This document shows, piece after piece, positions 10,612 to 20,913 of a stretch of DNA of 64,000 nucleotides. Each line of letters begins with the position of its first letter. Position 1 is the first letter of the stretch. The notes beneath the pieces are model-generated. The model searched no databases. It had not been told where the DNA came from and saw nothing but the letters and a program-made list of their open reading frames with translations. The stretch covers positions 620,001-684,000 of the forward strand of contig CP094668.1 of the NCBI GenBank assembly GCA_022836915.1. Direction: 5' to 3'. The position numbers and the translations under genes were made by a program. This stretch comes from Paenibacillus sp. OVF10 (GTDB lineage: Bacteria; Bacillota; Bacilli; Paenibacillales; Paenibacillaceae).

Positions 10612-12203
10612 CTATCCGTTCGTGGACACACTTTCCACATGATGGCTCTTCTCTTTTTGACGCAGACGTCCCGTTATAAGCGCAGCTACCAGCGTAAGCA
10701 CACTGAATACCACCGCAGACCAGAAAAGGCCATTGTAACCCTGCCCTGTCGTTTGATGCACTGCCTGGAGCAACACATCACGGATACCTTCATCAGGAAT
10801 CTGGGACAGGCCCTCTGTCAGACTGGATACATCACTCCCTGAAGCTCCACCTGACGCATATTGCTCCAGCATCTCGGGCGGCACCTGAATTCCTTTGTCA
10901 GCGAATCCTGCCTGAATGTTGGACCCCAGATTAATGAAAGAACGTGCCAGGAATCCGGCAAAAATGGTAGGTGCAATAGCCATCGCCATCTGGCGGAATA
11001 ACGAGCTGGTCGCTACCGCGATGCCTTTGTTGTTCTCCCCTGCCTGTTCTGTGACAAGTACGTTAACTGGCGCACCAAGCATCATGCCGAAGCCGATACC
11101 TACGAGCGTACTCGCGATGACAAATTGCCAGATATGCTCCACCCATAGCGGGAACAGCAGGAATCCAATGGCAGATAGCAGTCCCGCAACCGATAACGTC
11201 CAGATCGGCCCTTTGCGGTCAACCAGGTATCCACCTCCACCTGCCCCGATGCCGGATGCCAGCGCGAGTGGAGTAAACCAGTACCCGGAAGCTGTATTGG
11301 ATACGCCGAGATATTGCTCAACAAATCCGGGAATAAAGATCACCGAGGCCAGAATGGCTCCGGAGAAAAAGGCAATTAACAGCGTCCAGCGAAAGGACGC
11401 AATGCCCAGAAGCTGTGTCGATACAACAGGTTCACGTTCAGATCCTTCCAGCCTTTTTTCCATGAAGTAAAAGAGCACCAGAATGATCACACCTGCCAAG
11501 AAAAAGCCGTAGAACATCGGTGATCCCAGGCTTTGAAGCATGTTCACACCGTCCAGATTGCTGAAGCTATACATTAAACTGAGTACACCCAACGTCAGGA
11601 CAGCAATACCGCTCCAGTCCACTGCTGCACGATTCAGTTCCTGCTCTTCCTGAATAAATCGAATACCTGCAATGAACAGCAGTATGGCGATAGGCACGTT
11701 GATCAGGAATAACCAATGCCAGTTTCCAGTCAGATCCAGTATAAAAGCACCAACATTGGGACCCAAAATAGCGGCAACACCATTCATCCCTCCGAGCAGA
11801 CCCAAGGCTGTACCTTGTCGCTCCGCCGGGAACTTGCTTAATACGTATGAGCTGGCAATGATAAATATCCCCCGCCGCCCAAAGCTTGAATGACACGAGC
11901 AATCAGGAAAAAGGTAAACGATGTGCTCAGCGCAACGAGCAGGGACCCGATCCCAAACAACGCCACTTCAATTAAAAATAGTTTCTTGCGACCATAACGG
12001 TCCGACAGTTTGCCCGCAATAGGTACACTCACCGCAAGCCCAAGCGTGTAAAGCGTAATCGTCCAAGCTCCCCATGTTGGCGACACACCAAATGATGCAT
12101 TTAAGGTGGTCAGTGAAGAGGTGATGATCCCGTTATCCAGCGCAGCCATAAATACCCCTATGGCAAACAGGATTAGCGGCCATTTCATTTGTTTTTGCAT
12201 CAC
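10612..12203 (-). CDS. MFS exporter, DHA2 (EmrB/QacA) family, frameshifted
   Basis: A proton-driven drug or metabolite exporter of the 14-helix DHA2 class. The N-terminal part has PLILFAIGVFMAALDNGIITSSL (motif D1-like ALDNGI), GKLSDRYGRKKLF (motif A) and RVIQALGGGG (motif B/C region). The C-terminal part supplies the remaining helices and ends in a basic tail. The frame breaks at a run of five C (11869-11873); one more base restores LGGGGIFIIASSYVLSKFPAERQGTALGLLGGMNG and 530 residues in total. GGAGG precedes the start. Substrate unknown. A perfect palindrome upstream suggests a local repressor. Confidence 0.9.
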
Positions 12204-12283
12204 ATATTACCTCCCGATCAGATCGTAAATTCAGTATCGTACAGTTGGTTTGGTACATATATATTAAACCGAGTTGAATAATA

Positions 12284-12299
12284 ATGACTCACTGGTCAT
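12284..12299. promoter_or_regulatory. palindromic operator candidate for the exporter
   Basis: ATGAC and GTCAT are perfect inverted arms 6 bases apart, about 80 bases upstream of the exporter start, within the promoter region of the minus-strand gene. TetR-family repressors of drug exporters often use TGAC/GTCA-type operators; which regulator binds here is not shown, and none is encoded next to it. Confidence 0.4.
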
Positions 12300-12537
12300 T
12301 TTAAAACAAAAGAAAACCATATGTCAATTTAATAATATGGTCATATGGATCAATTTACCTCTGATTCGATAAAATAGAGCTGCCACATGTTCAGTCGAAC
12401 CTGCGGACAGCCCTCATATCTTATCTAACGTACTAACGCTTGCGTAATGCTTCAATAATCTGGTCTGACTCGGTTTGTTTGACAGGTGGATCATTGGCGT
12501 CCTGAAGGTCTCTTTGATGATGCCTATGTACGCCCTC

Positions 12538-13427
12538 TCATTTTGAGCCCGAAAACCCATAGTTGAACAACTTCCGAGTCTCCACAAAACGCCCTTCACG
12601 AGTATCTGTTCCAAATACAACTGATATCAGTCTTTTGCCATCACGTTCAGCTGTCCCCACAAAATGATATCCGGAATCTTCATCATACCCGGTCTTCAAT
12701 CCGTCATTCCCATCGTAAGCATATGGCCCACCAATGGAGGACAACATCCAGTTCGTGTTGCTCATGTACATCCCTTTTGGTGCATTGATACTTGCATTTG
12801 ACTGGAAATTCTTAAAATCTCGGGATGGTTATTCAGCAGATATCGCGCAAGCTTGCATGCATCTATAGCCGTCATTAAGGTCTGCCCTTGTATATCCATC
12901 GGACGGTTAGGACCAAGCAGCTTTTCACTGAGGCCCGTTGAATTCGTGAATTGTGTATCCTCAGACAGCCCAATCTGAGTTGCTTTCTGATTCATCTGTT
13001 GCACAAACTTCTGCTCTGTACCACTGATATGTTCAGCCAGAGCAACTGTTGCATCATTGGCTGAATAGACAGCTACGATCTCGAACAACTCCTGAACTGT
13101 GAATTGCTCTCCCTGTTTCAGGGTCAATTGACTGCCCCCAACGGAGCTAGCATATAGACTCACATTCACAAGATCATTCCAGCTTATATCACCATTGATC
13201 ACGGCCTCCATCACTAACAGTTCTGTCATCAACTTACTGACGCCTGCCGGAGCAATTTCTTCGGAGCCGTTAAAATCCATTAAGATCTGTTCAGAGTTCA
13301 TATCCATTAATACTGCAGATTCAGCTTTAATTCCCGGTTTGCCTACCAGCATGTCCGGTTTCACACCCAAATATATAATGAGCAGCAGAGCCAGCAGCAT
13401 ACCTGCCCGTTTCCACCATCTTTTCAT
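12538..13427 (-). CDS. DacA-like D-Ala-D-Ala carboxypeptidase homologue lacking the catalytic serine, frameshifted
   Basis: The fold is that of penicillin-binding D,D-carboxypeptidases (family S11). An N-terminal membrane or signal segment ([16 protein letters not shown]) is followed by the catalytic domain. The SAN motif ([13 protein letters not shown]) and KTG motif (DGLKTGYDE) are present, but where the family has PASxxK with the nucleophile serine, this protein reads [10 protein letters not shown]: the serine codon is GGC. A frameshift near 12814 (run of four) is repaired by one base to [22 protein letters not shown], giving 296 residues. The protein stops soon after the catalytic domain and lacks the C-terminal domain of true DacA; an open stretch in the same frame continues past the TGA to 12433. 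It may be a pseudoenzyme. Confidence 0.82.
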
Positions 13428-13521
13428 AAAATGATCACCTCTTACCTATATAGACGAAGTGAAGAGGCATTTTGTCTGCACTTTTTTGAAAAAAAGTTAA
13501 ATTTTTTTTATTTTTTGGTTA

Positions 13522-13574
13522 CAAAAAAACATGAACTCCGTACACCCATGCCAGAGTGTACAGAATCCATGTTT
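13522..13574 (-). terminator. terminator of the oligopeptide transport operon
   Basis: Long inverted repeat with arms about 17 bases each (ACATGGATTCTGTACAC pairing with its partner near 13529-13545) around a short loop, followed on the minus strand by seven T. It lies about 105 bases after the substrate-binding protein gene. Confidence 0.8.
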
Positions 13575-13678
13575 TGAAAGACACTTTAGTTCAATCTCCC
13601 AGGAGAAATCTTCATTATAATCTAGCAACCGACTTCTTAAAGGACCCCAATCCTTACAGCTGCTAATTTAAGAATGTG

Positions 13679-15505
13679 TTACTCAGCTACAACCGCTTTG
13701 TCTGCATTAACTTGCAGGTCGCTCAGGTAAACGCCTGTTCCATCACCAATCGCATAGTTCATTACACGTTTGTTAACTGGTGCTACAACTGCACGATACA
13801 GTGTAGGGAATACAGGAACTTCATCTACCATGTATTGCTGCCATTGATTGTAGATTTCTTTACGCTTGTCTACATCAAATGCCTCAGCAGAGATACCTTG
13901 TGCCAGCAATTTGTCATTCTCTTCGCTGGAGAATCTGGAGAAGTTGTAGAGTGCATCGCGGCCATACAGACCAGATGGATCTACGTCAATACCAACGCCC
14001 CATGCGGCTTGATACACATCAATGTTCGGATCATCTTTACCTGTGTTACCTACACGGTCATAGAAGTTGTTGAATTCAACCATTTCCAGGTTTACTTTCA
14101 AACCAATAGCTGCCCATGATTGAACGTAATAACGTGCCAATGGTTCAGCTGTGTCGCCACCAGTCATGGATACAAAGTTGATTTCGAGTGGTGTTCCATC
14201 CGGATTGGTACGGAATTCACCATCCAGTTTGTAACCAGCTTCGTCGAGCAATGCTTTCGCTGCTTCTGGATCATACGTTACACCCGGATTGCTGGCATCA
14301 TGGAATTCTGGATGAGACGGTGGAATCAAGGTTGTTGCGTTCCAACGCAGACCATTATAGAAACGTTTACCCACTTGATCGTTATCTACAGCCATCCACA
14401 TTGCTTTACGCAAGTTTTTATCTCCCATTTTTGCTTCAGCATTGCTTTTAACTTTTCCGTTCTCTTCATCCCACGTACCCAGTTTGAAACCGATGTACGT
14501 ATAAGCACGATCGATTGCACCCAGGAATTCTACGTTAGACAGGTTAGCATTGTCTTTATATTGATCTGTCGGGAATGCATCCACGAGATCTACCCCGCCA
14601 GATTTCAGTTCTTGAACAACCGTTGTCGGGTTGATAACTTTCAGAGTTACACCATCCAGTTTTGGAGCCCCACGCCAGTAGTCATCGTTTTTAACAAAAG
14701 TTACAGACTCACCTGGAGTGATAACATCCACTTTAAATGGACCAAAACCAATTGGTTTTTCACGTACTTCTTTGGAAGAAGACATTTTTGCTACATCCAT
14801 ATCTCCGAAGATATGTTTAGCCAGTGGATACGTCCATACGCCACCTGTCAGCAGGGACGGAGTAGATTCTTTATACGTAATGCTGATTTGTTTGTCGCTC
14901 AGCACTTTAATACCAGAGATTGTTTTTGCTTTTCCAGCATGATACTCGTCCATACCTACTACACTAGTGAAGTTGGAGTCGTAACGTGGACCATCATACG
15001 CTTTGTTACCAATAACTTCATAAGCAAACTGCAGATCTTCAGCCGTTACCGGCTTGCCATCATGCCAGTTTACATTGTCACGAATGGTCAGTGTGAACGT
15101 TTTGCCATCTTCGGAAGTCTCATATGTTGCAGCACCATCATTGGTGTATACATAGTCTTTATCCCAAGTCAGCAAGCCTTCATCGAACCATTGAAGAACC
15201 TGAGCATCCGGGTTACCGGAATAGAAGTTAAAGTTCAGTGTACCTTCAAAAGCAGTATCCGATACAAGTCCGAATGTAATCGATCCACCCTCGATCGCAG
15301 TACCCTCATTCGTTTTGACATTGTTGAAGTCTTCAATGGAGTAAACGCCCTCTTCATTAGCAGGTTTTTCCTCCGTTTTTCCCTCTTCTGTGTTGGAAGC
15401 TGGAGCTGGAGTAGCTGCTTCTTTCTCAGAGCACGCTGCGAGCACCAATACAAAGACCAACATCATCGTGAAAAATAGTCCCCGTGAAAATAATCCCTTT
15501 TTCAT
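13679..15505 (-). CDS. oligopeptide ABC transporter, substrate-binding lipoprotein
   Basis: OppA/DppA-type family 5 extracellular binding protein of 608 residues. A lipoprotein signal peptide ends at LVLAACS (Cys about residue 25), followed by a linker rich in Ala, Pro, Thr and Glu. Family features include the cluster signature YTNDGAATYETSEDGKTFTLTIRDNVNWHDGKPVTAEDL and the repeated lobes typical of peptide binders. It is the last gene of the operon, 18 bases after the permease gene, and directly before the terminator. Ligand unknown; peptides are most likely. Confidence 0.93.
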   Translation of the reverse strand: MKKGLFSRGLFFTMMLVFVLVLAACSEKEAATPAPASNTEEGKTEEKPANEEGVYSIEDFNNVKTNEGTAIEGGSITFGLVSDTAFEGTLNFNFYSGNPDAQVLQWFDEGLLTWDKDYVYTNDGAATYETSEDGKTFTLTIRDNVNWHDGKPVTAEDLQFAYEVIGNKAYDGPRYDSNFTSVVGMDEYHAGKAKTISGIKVLSDKQISITYKESTPSLLTGGVWTYPLAKHIFGDMDVAKMSSSKEVREKPIGFGPFKVDVITPGESVTFVKNDDYWRGAPKLDGVTLKVINPTTVVQELKSGGVDLVDAFPTDQYKDNANLSNVEFLGAIDRAYTYIGFKLGTWDEENGKVKSNAEAKMGDKNLRKAMWMAVDNDQVGKRFYNGLRWNATTLIPPSHPEFHDASNPGVTYDPEAAKALLDEAGYKLDGEFRTNPDGTPLEINFVSMTGGDTAEPLARYYVQSWAAIGLKVNLEMVEFNNFYDRVGNTGKDDPNIDVYQAAWGVGIDVDPSGLYGRDALYNFSRFSSEENDKLLAQGISAEAFDVDKRKEIYNQWQQYMVDEVPVFPTLYRAVVAPVNKRVMNYAIGDGTGVYLSDLQVNADKAVVAE

Positions 15506-15523
15506 GAACCTTTCCTCCCTTTT

Positions 15524-16429
15524 TTAACCTCTTCTTTGTCTTGCATCAGTCGCACGCTTTAGGGCTTGACCGACATTATTTATACTCAACATCAATACCA
15601 GAATCAGTACCGATGCGGGTAGCCATATCCACCATCTGGACTCCAGGGTTTGCGGATTACGTGCATAACTTACGAGTGTTCCAAGACTGGGTGTACTTTC
15701 CGGAAAACCAAATCCCAGAAAAGACAACCCGGATTCAAGGCCGATATTGGAAGCGAGATTCAATGTCATCGTTACGATAATGATTGAACTCAAGTTCGGA
15801 AGAACCTGCGAGACAACAATTTTAAAGTGGGAAGAACCGAGTGTTTTGGACGCTTTGACATACTCGAGTTCACTCTCTTGCAATGCCTTTGAGCGAATCA
15901 ATCTGGCTATTCCCATCCATAAGAAGGCTGTCATGATCAATGAAAATGAAACAATGTTGTACTTAGGTACGGCTGTGACAAATGCGATAACCATCATCAG
16001 GAACGGAAGAATCATGAAAAAGTCTACGATCCGCATAAACAGGTTATCAATCATTCCACCGAAATAACCAGACAGAACCCCAACAAGGATACCGATAATT
16101 CCCGTCATAACAGTTACTAGGATACCAATGCTTAACGAGTTACGTGTCCCAATGACTAGTTGGCCAAATACATCCCGGCCTCCGTAATCCGTGCCTAGCC
16201 AGTATTGTGCAGAAGGTGGTTCATATAAGGCAAACAAGTCTACCTTAACGATTTCATCCTGATCTAAGATTATGGAAGTCCCATATACAAGGAGGATAAC
16301 AAGCCCCAAGAATATGAGGGAAACCAAGGCAACCTTATCTCTAACCAGCTCTCTCCACAATATATTCAAGCTAGAGGGGCTTTTATCAACCTTCTGTGAA
16401 GTTACAACAACATCATTGGTCTTGCTCAT
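15524..16429 (-). CDS. oligopeptide ABC transporter permease (OppC type)
   Basis: A 301-residue inner-membrane permease with an N-terminal helix (VALVSLIFLGLVILLVYGTSIIL), the OppC-type GTDYGGRDVFGQLVIGTRNSL block, and the coupling-helix EAA loop (ASKTLGSSHFKIVVSQVLPNLSSIIIV). It forms the channel with the OppB-type permease encoded 29 bases upstream. Confidence 0.93.
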   Translation of the reverse strand: MSKTNDVVVTSQKVDKSPSSLNILWRELVRDKVALVSLIFLGLVILLVYGTSIILDQDEIVKVDLFALYEPPSAQYWLGTDYGGRDVFGQLVIGTRNSLSIGILVTVMTGIIGILVGVLSGYFGGMIDNLFMRIVDFFMILPFLMMVIAFVTAVPKYNIVSFSLIMTAFLWMGIARLIRSKALQESELEYVKASKTLGSSHFKIVVSQVLPNLSSIIIVTMTLNLASNIGLESGLSFLGFGFPESTPSLGTLVSYARNPQTLESRWWIWLPASVLILVLMLSINNVGQALKRATDARQRRG

Positions 16430-16458
16430 CTTGTTTTCACCCCGAAATCTTCAAGTTC

Positions 16459-17419
16459 TTACTTAATGCGAATACGCGGATCGACTAATCCTAGAATGAT
16501 ATCAGACAGCAATGATCCCAGAATGGTAGCTATCCCGTATAAGAGTACAAGTGCGGTAACCACACTGAAATCCCTTAAAGAGATGGAATTCAGGAACAAC
16601 TGTCCCATACCCGGATAGCTGAATATACTCTCAATAAATATAGTACCGCCGATCAATCCGGTAATCTCATATCCGAAAAATGCAGCAATTGGCAACAAGG
16701 AGTTCCTAAGGATATGTCTGTTGTATATGCGGGACTCCGAAGCGCCTTTGGCTCTCGCGGTAAGAACGAATTCTTTATGCTTGATGTCGATAATCTCGCT
16801 ACGCAGGTACTGTACCGTCGAAACGGTGGAAATCAACGCCATTGATAGTGCTGGCAGTAGCAAATGGTGTATCTTGCTTACGACATAATCGAATGTTCCA
16901 GGAGTAAGACCCGGTGCCACGCTTCCTCCTGTTGGGAACCATCCAAAATGGAATCCGAAGACCCAAACCATCACCAGTGCGAATATGAACAGCGGTGCTG
17001 CAAATCCCAAGTACGTGTATCCTGTAATCAGTCGGTCAGACCAAGTGTCGTTGTAACGACCACTGATAATTCCGAGTGGGATAGCAATGAGATACGTTAA
17101 GACGAGTGTGGCCAAAGCGAGCCAGAATGTATTGGCAATCCGCTGGCCAATCAGATCCGTAACCGGCATTTTGAAGCGGAAGGATTGTCCAAAATCTCCG
17201 ACAGCTGCATTCCTAATCCAGTCCCAATATTGCACATACCATGGATTGTTTAGTCCGAGTCGCTCACGTTGTTCATCCAGTGCTTTCGGATCGATACTTG
17301 GATCAAGCAGTCCGGTAAGTGCATCCCCGGCATAGCCTTGGCCATCAGAAAGACCAAGAGACTGAGCAAAAAACCTGAGGAATCATTATGATAATTCTGC
17401 GTACTATTGTTTTCCACAT
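16459..17419 (-). CDS. oligopeptide ABC transporter permease (OppB type), two frameshifts
   Basis: The true start is the ATG at 17419 (MWKTIVRRIIIMIPQVF), 7 bases after the ATPase gene. Two single-base losses break it: a run of six A (17368-17373) and a CCCC run (17325-17328). Repair gives the first membrane helix, then MAKAMPGDALTGLLDPSIDPKALDEQRERLGL, which is the canonical OppB N-terminus, and 320 residues overall. The intact part carries the family core GTIFIESIFSYPGMGQLFLNSI and the EAA loop around TARAKGASESRIYNRHILRNSLLPI. Without correction only the C-terminal 258 residues would be annotated. Confidence 0.92.
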
Positions 17420-17426
17420 ATGACCT

Positions 17427-18359
17427 TCAACCTTTCTGAGGTAGAGCTACTCGGTGAGTATTGGAAATGGATTGGAGCGAGTAAGCAAGTCCTTCCTCAT
17501 CAAAGAAATTACGGTATGAATGTTCATACTCGGACTTAATCTGCTGACGGAAAGCTATCATTTCCTCACGCTTGGTTGGGTCCATATCCGGTATGGCTGC
17601 AATAAGACGTTTGGTATAGATGTGTTGTGGATTTTCAAAAATATCATTCGTAGTGCCCTGTTCCACATATCGACCTTTATACATAATTCCAATCTCATCA
17701 CACATATGGCGGATGATGCCCAGATCGTGACTGATGAACAGATACGTCAGATTTAATTCTTTTTGTATTTCCTGCATGAAGTTGAGTACCTGAGCCTGTA
17801 CCGATACATCGAGTGCAGATACAGGTTCATCAGCGATAATTAGCTTCGGCTTCAGTGCAATAGCCCGTGCAATGCCAATCCGTTGACGCTGCCCGCCTGA
17901 GAATTCATGCGGATATTTGTAGATTGATTCCGGACTCAGGCCAACCTTTTCAAGTAATTCTCTTACTTGTCTTTTCTCCTCGGTGGCTGTCAGACGCTCA
18001 TAGTTACGAAACGGCTCAGCGATAATATCGATAACCCGCTTCTTTGGATTCAGTGATGAATATGGGTCTTGAAAAATCATTTGTACATCCCGCTGGAGCT
18101 GCCTGTTCTTACGTCGCTCCGTAGCCAGATTTTTGCCGTTAAACAGAATCTTTCCGTCAGTGACATGGTTTAGCCCAATAATGGCTCTGCCTGTTGTTGT
18201 CTTACCTGAACCTGATTCGCCAACCAGACCATAGGTCTGTCCTTGTTCAATGGAGAAGCTAACATCATCAACAGCCTTTACACTGCCAATTTCCCGTTTA
18301 AGCAATCCACCGCGAATCGGAAAGTGTATCTTAAGCCCTTCTACTTCGAGTAATGCCAT
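17427..18359 (-). CDS. oligopeptide ABC transporter ATP-binding protein (OppF type)
   Basis: ABC ATPase of 310 residues. Walker A GESGSGKTTTGR, Q-loop MIFQDPYSSLNP, signature SGGQRQRIGIARA, Walker B LIIADEPVSALD and the H-loop ISHDLG are all intact. The C-terminal extension after TKREEMIA is that of the OppF/DppF subfamily. It pairs with the OppD-type ATPase just upstream (14-base gap) to power the two permeases. Confidence 0.95.
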   Translation of the reverse strand: MALLEVEGLKIHFPIRGGLLKREIGSVKAVDDVSFSIEQGQTYGLVGESGSGKTTTGRAIIGLNHVTDGKILFNGKNLATERRKNRQLQRDVQMIFQDPYSSLNPKKRVIDIIAEPFRNYERLTATEEKRQVRELLEKVGLSPESIYKYPHEFSGGQRQRIGIARAIALKPKLIIADEPVSALDVSVQAQVLNFMQEIQKELNLTYLFISHDLGIIRHMCDEIGIMYKGRYVEQGTTNDIFENPQHIYTKRLIAAIPDMDPTKREEMIAFRQQIKSEYEHSYRNFFDEEGLAYSLQSISNTHRVALPQKG

Positions 18360-18373
18360 TATGTTATTCCTCC

Positions 18374-19363
18374 TCAGCTTTGGTCAGGGAAATGAAAGTG
18401 CTGGTAACAGGTACACCGTACAAAGTGACCTGGTGCAATTTCATGCATCTGTGGGTTCTCTTCATGAGCCGATTCACTAATCCATGGAATTCGGGCTTTG
18501 AATCTGCACCCTTTGCGAGGAAGATTTTTGAGTGATGGTACGATACCTTGTATGACATGTAATTTGGATCTTTCTTCAGACAGGGTGGGAATAGAGTTCA
18601 ACAGTGAGCGGGTATATGGATGCTTCGCATCGTTCATCAATGTGAAGATATCTGCGATTTCAACAATTTCGCCTGCATACATAACTGCAACTCGATCAGC
18701 CATTTCAGCTACGACACCCAGATCATGTGTAATCAGAATAATGCCTGCGTTAATTTCATTCTTCAGATCACGGATCAGCTCCAGAATCTGTAGTTGAATC
18801 GTAACGTCAAGCGCCGTCGTTGGTTCATCGGCTATGAGTAGTTCCGGTTTGTTGGCAATCGCAATGGCGATGACAATTCTCTGTCTCATACCACCAGATA
18901 GTTCGTGGGGATACTGCTTGTATATTTGTTCGGGACGTGGAATCCCTACCTGATTCAATAAGTGAATGACCTTTTCTCTCTTCTCTCTGGAAGACAGTTT
19001 GGACTGATGAAGTGTGAGAATCTCTTCAATCTGTTCACCAATAATCATTAGAGGATTTAGTGCGGACAATGGGTCCTGAAAAATCATGCCCATTTCTTTA
19101 CCGCGTAGCTTGTTTAACTTGTTTGGGGAGATGTTGGCAATATCTTGTCCTTTATAGAGAATCTGGCCTTCGATTTTTGCTTTGTTATGCAAACCCATAA
19201 GAGAGAATGCAAAAGCACTTTTACCTGACCCGGATTCACCTACAATCGCCAACACTTCATTTTTCTTCACCTTAAGGTTAACGTGATCCACTGCTGCATA
19301 ATAGTCATCTTCAATTCTGAATGATGTTGTTAGATTTCTGACTTCCAATAGCTCTGTATTCAA
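18374..19363 (-). CDS. oligopeptide ABC transporter ATP-binding protein (OppD type)
   Basis: First gene of the operon. Walker A VGESGSGKSAFAFSL, Q-loop MIFQDPLSALNP, signature LSGGMRQRIVIAIA, Walker B LLIADEPTTALD, and an OppD-type C-terminus with conserved cysteines (GCRFKAR ... HFVRCTCY). I take TTG at 19363 as the start, because AGGGTGA lies just upstream; an in-frame GTG at 19372 is possible. The frame stays open to an ATG at 19471, but the sequence there is unlike the family. Confidence 0.92.
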   Translation of the reverse strand: MNTELLEVRNLTTSFRIEDDYYAAVDHVNLKVKKNEVLAIVGESGSGKSAFAFSLMGLHNKAKIEGQILYKGQDIANISPNKLNKLRGKEMGMIFQDPLSALNPLMIIGEQIEEILTLHQSKLSSREKREKVIHLLNQVGIPRPEQIYKQYPHELSGGMRQRIVIAIAIANKPELLIADEPTTALDVTIQLQILELIRDLKNEINAGIILITHDLGVVAEMADRVAVMYAGEIVEIADIFTLMNDAKHPYTRSLLNSIPTLSEERSKLHVIQGIVPSLKNLPRKGCRFKARIPWISESAHEENPQMHEIAPGHFVRCTCYQHFHFPDQS

Positions 19364-19471
19364 ATCAATCACCCTAACCCCATAATTTCCGTAGATTGTA
19401 TTCGTGTGTAGAGGAATGCATCCACTGTATATTTCCAAGTTCTTGAAGATAACGAACAATAGCTTATACAA

Positions 19472-20030
19472 AATACCAAATTGTTAGGAGAAACAAGTTT
19501 AAGAGACTTATATTTAGACCATTGGTCAATTAATGTTGATAATTCCTAGCGGAATTATACATCAAAATAATTAATGTAATCATACGTGTAATTTTAGCTA
19601 ACGTCAATGCTTATTTTGAGATTTTTGGTATAAATGTTTTTTATACTACAGATTTGGATATTAGTAATACTATAAAGGCATATAGCAGGGATTTTGAGAG
19701 ATGTTATCTTGTTTTTAGCTGTGAGGTGTACATAGGCAATTAGTCAAAATAACATATACATAACATAGTAGTTACATCTAATGTATGTGTATGCTTTAAT
19801 TTAAGTAGACATTCTTAATTTTGCGTGAGGTAAATGTTACATATATGAGTGGTGATTATATCTCGATCCATAGCTGAATTTTATTGAACCGGAGCAGTTA
19901 TGCTTAACAATTGAAATAATATGTGCGATCAGAGTAAAAAATCTAGTTAATCTAGTATAGTTTTATTTATTTGCTAATGTAAAGACCAAATTGTCATCTT
20001 TTATCATTTATTTTACAAAAGAAAGAAAAA
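19472..20030. other. AT-rich gap with the opp operon promoter region
   Basis: About 560 bases, strongly AT-rich, between the opp operon and the M15 peptidase gene. It contains a palindrome GACCATTGGTC (19517-19527) overlapping a possible TTGACC -35 on the minus strand, a candidate control site for the opp genes. I find no gene with a ribosome binding site on either strand. Confidence 0.4.
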
Positions 20031-20052
20031 AGCCCTGCAAAATGCAGAGCTT
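20025..20052 (-). terminator. terminator of the M15 peptidase gene
   Basis: On the minus strand AGCTCTGC pairs with GCAGGGCT around a 4-base loop, followed by TTTTTTC. Confidence 0.8.
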
Positions 20053-20091
20053 ATCTAATATTTATTCATTTAAATGTATATAAAATACTCT

Positions 20092-20691
20092 TTAATGAGA
20101 ATCAGGAGGTCTTTTACCACGTTTTAACTCATTGATACTCAAGCCAAAATCCATCTGCAAGTGAGGATAGTCCGGGAAGTTTGCCCAGTCTCCACCCCAA
20201 GTGAAACCTAACTCTTTGGCGAGATCCACAACTTCCATCCAGTCTGCCTTGCCATTGCCGTTATCATCACGTTCCATATCCCACACCACATCACCCTCAG
20301 GCGTCCTCAGTGCAAAATCAATTGCTAATCCGTAGTTATGATATGACTCACCACCACGCGCATTAGTAACGATATTGCCTGCACTTGAGCGTCCTTGGTT
20401 AAATAGTGCATCTTGCTCCTCGGAACTTCGGTAGCCGTGGGTGATAACAATCTCTATTCCACGTCTCGCTGCCTTACGTACCAATAATTTCTCATTCTCT
20501 GCTACCACAGGATGTAGGCCGGTGATTGGCAGAGCTTCTTGGATTGTTGTCCCGGGCCACATATTATCTATATCACCTTTTTGCTGTAACCATACATATA
20601 TAATGGAAAGTAAAAGAGTAGCTATAATCCAGGTTTTCAGACTGCTCTTTTTTCTCTGTTTGCCTTTACGTTTTGATGTATTCATATCCAC
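20092..20691 (-). CDS. M15 family peptidoglycan peptidase (CwlK/VanY type)
   Basis: A zinc peptidase that cleaves in the peptide stems of peptidoglycan, acting outside the membrane. There is a basic N-terminus and one membrane segment (TWIIATLLLSIIYVWL, about residues 20-36). The zinc ligands are in the classic motifs: ESYHNYGLAIDF (His and Asp) and YPHLQMDF (second His), with the catalytic acid region around the C-terminus. GYRSSEEQDALFNQGRS is the family's substrate loop. Length is 199 residues. The best B. subtilis parallel is CwlK, an L-alanyl-D-glutamate endopeptidase, but VanX/VanY-like D,D-activity cannot be excluded. Confidence 0.88.
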   Translation of the reverse strand: MDMNTSKRKGKQRKKSSLKTWIIATLLLSIIYVWLQQKGDIDNMWPGTTIQEALPITGLHPVVAENEKLLVRKAARRGIEIVITHGYRSSEEQDALFNQGRSSAGNIVTNARGGESYHNYGLAIDFALRTPEGDVVWDMERDDNGNGKADWMEVVDLAKELGFTWGGDWANFPDYPHLQMDFGLSINELKRGKRPPDSH

Positions 20692-20861
20692 TCCTGGTGT
20701 TTATTCTGAAATAAACAGCTATTCCTGCTGCATGAACCTTCTCAGTAGGTTAGACTCTATTATAATTCATTTGAGCCTTGAATGCTTCTATCACCATAGT
20801 ATTGAATTCTTCCATTTGTTAGAGTGGATCTGTTATTTCTATTACTTCTATTGATATATAC

Positions 20862-20891
20862 AAAAAAGCAGCCGGCTATAAGCCGACTGCT
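20862..20891 (-). terminator. terminator of the rpsF-ssb-rpsR operon
   Basis: AGCAGCCGGCT and AGCCGACTGCT form a stem with one mismatch around a TAT loop, with a T run following on the minus strand. Confidence 0.85.
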
Positions 20892-20913
20892 TCGTATGCA
20901 AGCTGAGTAAAAA

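Noticed and set aside
14120..15478. 452-codon open frame on the plus strand opposite the peptide-binding protein gene
   Set aside because: It is the exact complement of a well-supported lipoprotein gene, is rich in Phe, Cys and Ile as expected for a shadow frame, and has no ribosome binding site or family motif.
19517..19527. GACCATTGGTC as part of an insertion-sequence end
   Set aside because: There is no transposase, no second copy and no target duplication nearby; an operator is a simpler reading.
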